Assembly (NCBI GenBank): GCA_017397605.1
Contig: JAFQII010000190.1
Span: 1-6,173 of the forward strand
From: Clostridia bacterium
GTDB taxonomy: Bacteria > Bacillota > Clostridia > Oscillospirales > CAG-382
Length of the DNA stretch: 6,173 bases
Direction: 5' to 3'
The notes beneath the pieces are model-generated. The model was not told the DNA's origin. It did not search any database and saw only the letters and a list, made by a program, of their open reading frames with translations. Below are positions 6,137 through 6,173 of this stretch, piece after piece. How positions within the stretch are numbered: the first letter of the stretch is position 1; each line of letters opens with the position of its first letter. A program made the translations under genes and the position numbers.

Positions 6137-6173
6137 TAAGAACCTTTCTTTTCATCGAAAAGAAAGGTTCTTA
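6137..6173. repeat. Perfect 17-bp-arm inverted repeat at the window edge
   Basis: The left arm at 6137-6153 (TAAGAACCTTTCTTTTC) is the exact reverse complement of the right arm at 6157-6173, with a three-base ATC spacer. One arm is mostly pyrimidine inside and the other purine. The arms run to the last base of the window, so the repeat may extend further; the preceding bases would predict AGAATC next if it does. Such a long perfect stem suits a strong terminator or the terminus of a repeat element, but any following U-tract is outside the window. Confidence 0.7.

Larger units (their letters stand above)
5969..6173. repeat. Hairpin-rich intergenic element overlapping the thiN 3' end
   Basis: About 205 bases packed with inverted repeats run from the last thiN codons to the window edge and hold at least five separate hairpins, listed individually. 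No credible gene lies in 6017-6173. The left module, read on the minus strand (6048 back to 6001), and the right module, read on the plus strand (about 6117-6173), share a layout: T-rich run, T-T-T-G-G, G-A-T, then a stem whose inner part is pyrimidine on one side and purine on the other. That inverted symmetry is what one expects of a small non-autonomous or REP-like intergenic element. I recall similar hairpins scattered in Clostridia genomes, but copy number cannot be checked here. The right boundary is not in the window. Confidence 0.55.

Noticed and set aside
6116..6173. Riboswitch or attenuator with alternative pairing, because CTTTTCTTT near 6119 could compete with the left arm for the purine arm
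   Set aside because: The competing pairing is imperfect and much weaker than the 17-bp stem, and no downstream gene is visible to regulate.

Overview
The window looks like chromosomal DNA from a Bacillota organism of class Clostridia, probably an uncultured gut-type lineage near Oscillospirales or Christensenellales. This rests on the gene content (a Gld-like ABC exporter with a DUF4340 partner), Gram-positive-style Shine-Dalgarno sites, a lipobox lipoprotein, a stand-alone ThiN-type thiamine pyrophosphokinase and hairpin-rich intergenic sequence. Placement below class level is a guess.

All genes read on the + strand and are packed like one operon. In order they are: (1) the last ~101 codons of an ABC-2 type (GldF-like) permease, cut by the left edge; (2) a GldG-family membrane-anchored auxiliary protein, start 332; (3) a very large (887 aa) single-pass DUF4340 protein, start 1900, with two DUF4340-like halves and a probable discoidin-like insert between them; (4) a 264-aa lipoprotein of unknown function, joined by a TAATG stop/start overlap; (5) thiN, thiamine pyrophosphokinase, joined by an ATGA overlap. 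The first four look like one envelope-associated ABC export machine: permease, anchored extracytoplasmic subunits, and a lipoprotein on the outer face of the membrane. The ATPase gene should lie upstream. In Bacteroidota the related GldA/F/G proteins are needed for gliding; in Clostridia the role of this machine is not established. thiN is a housekeeping cofactor gene that appears to be carried at the end of the transcript.

From about 5969 to the right edge the DNA is a dense array of inverted repeats with no gene after 6016. The array starts inside thiN: the last ~15 codons and the stop codon of thiN lie in the hairpins. Read on the minus strand, the first hairpin is a textbook intrinsic terminator. 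The left and right hairpin modules resemble each other in opposite orientation, which suggests a small mobile or repetitive intergenic element. The last feature is a perfect 17-bp-arm inverted repeat ending exactly at the window edge.

No RNA gene, CRISPR array, insertion sequence or attachment site was seen, and no internal promoter could be supported.
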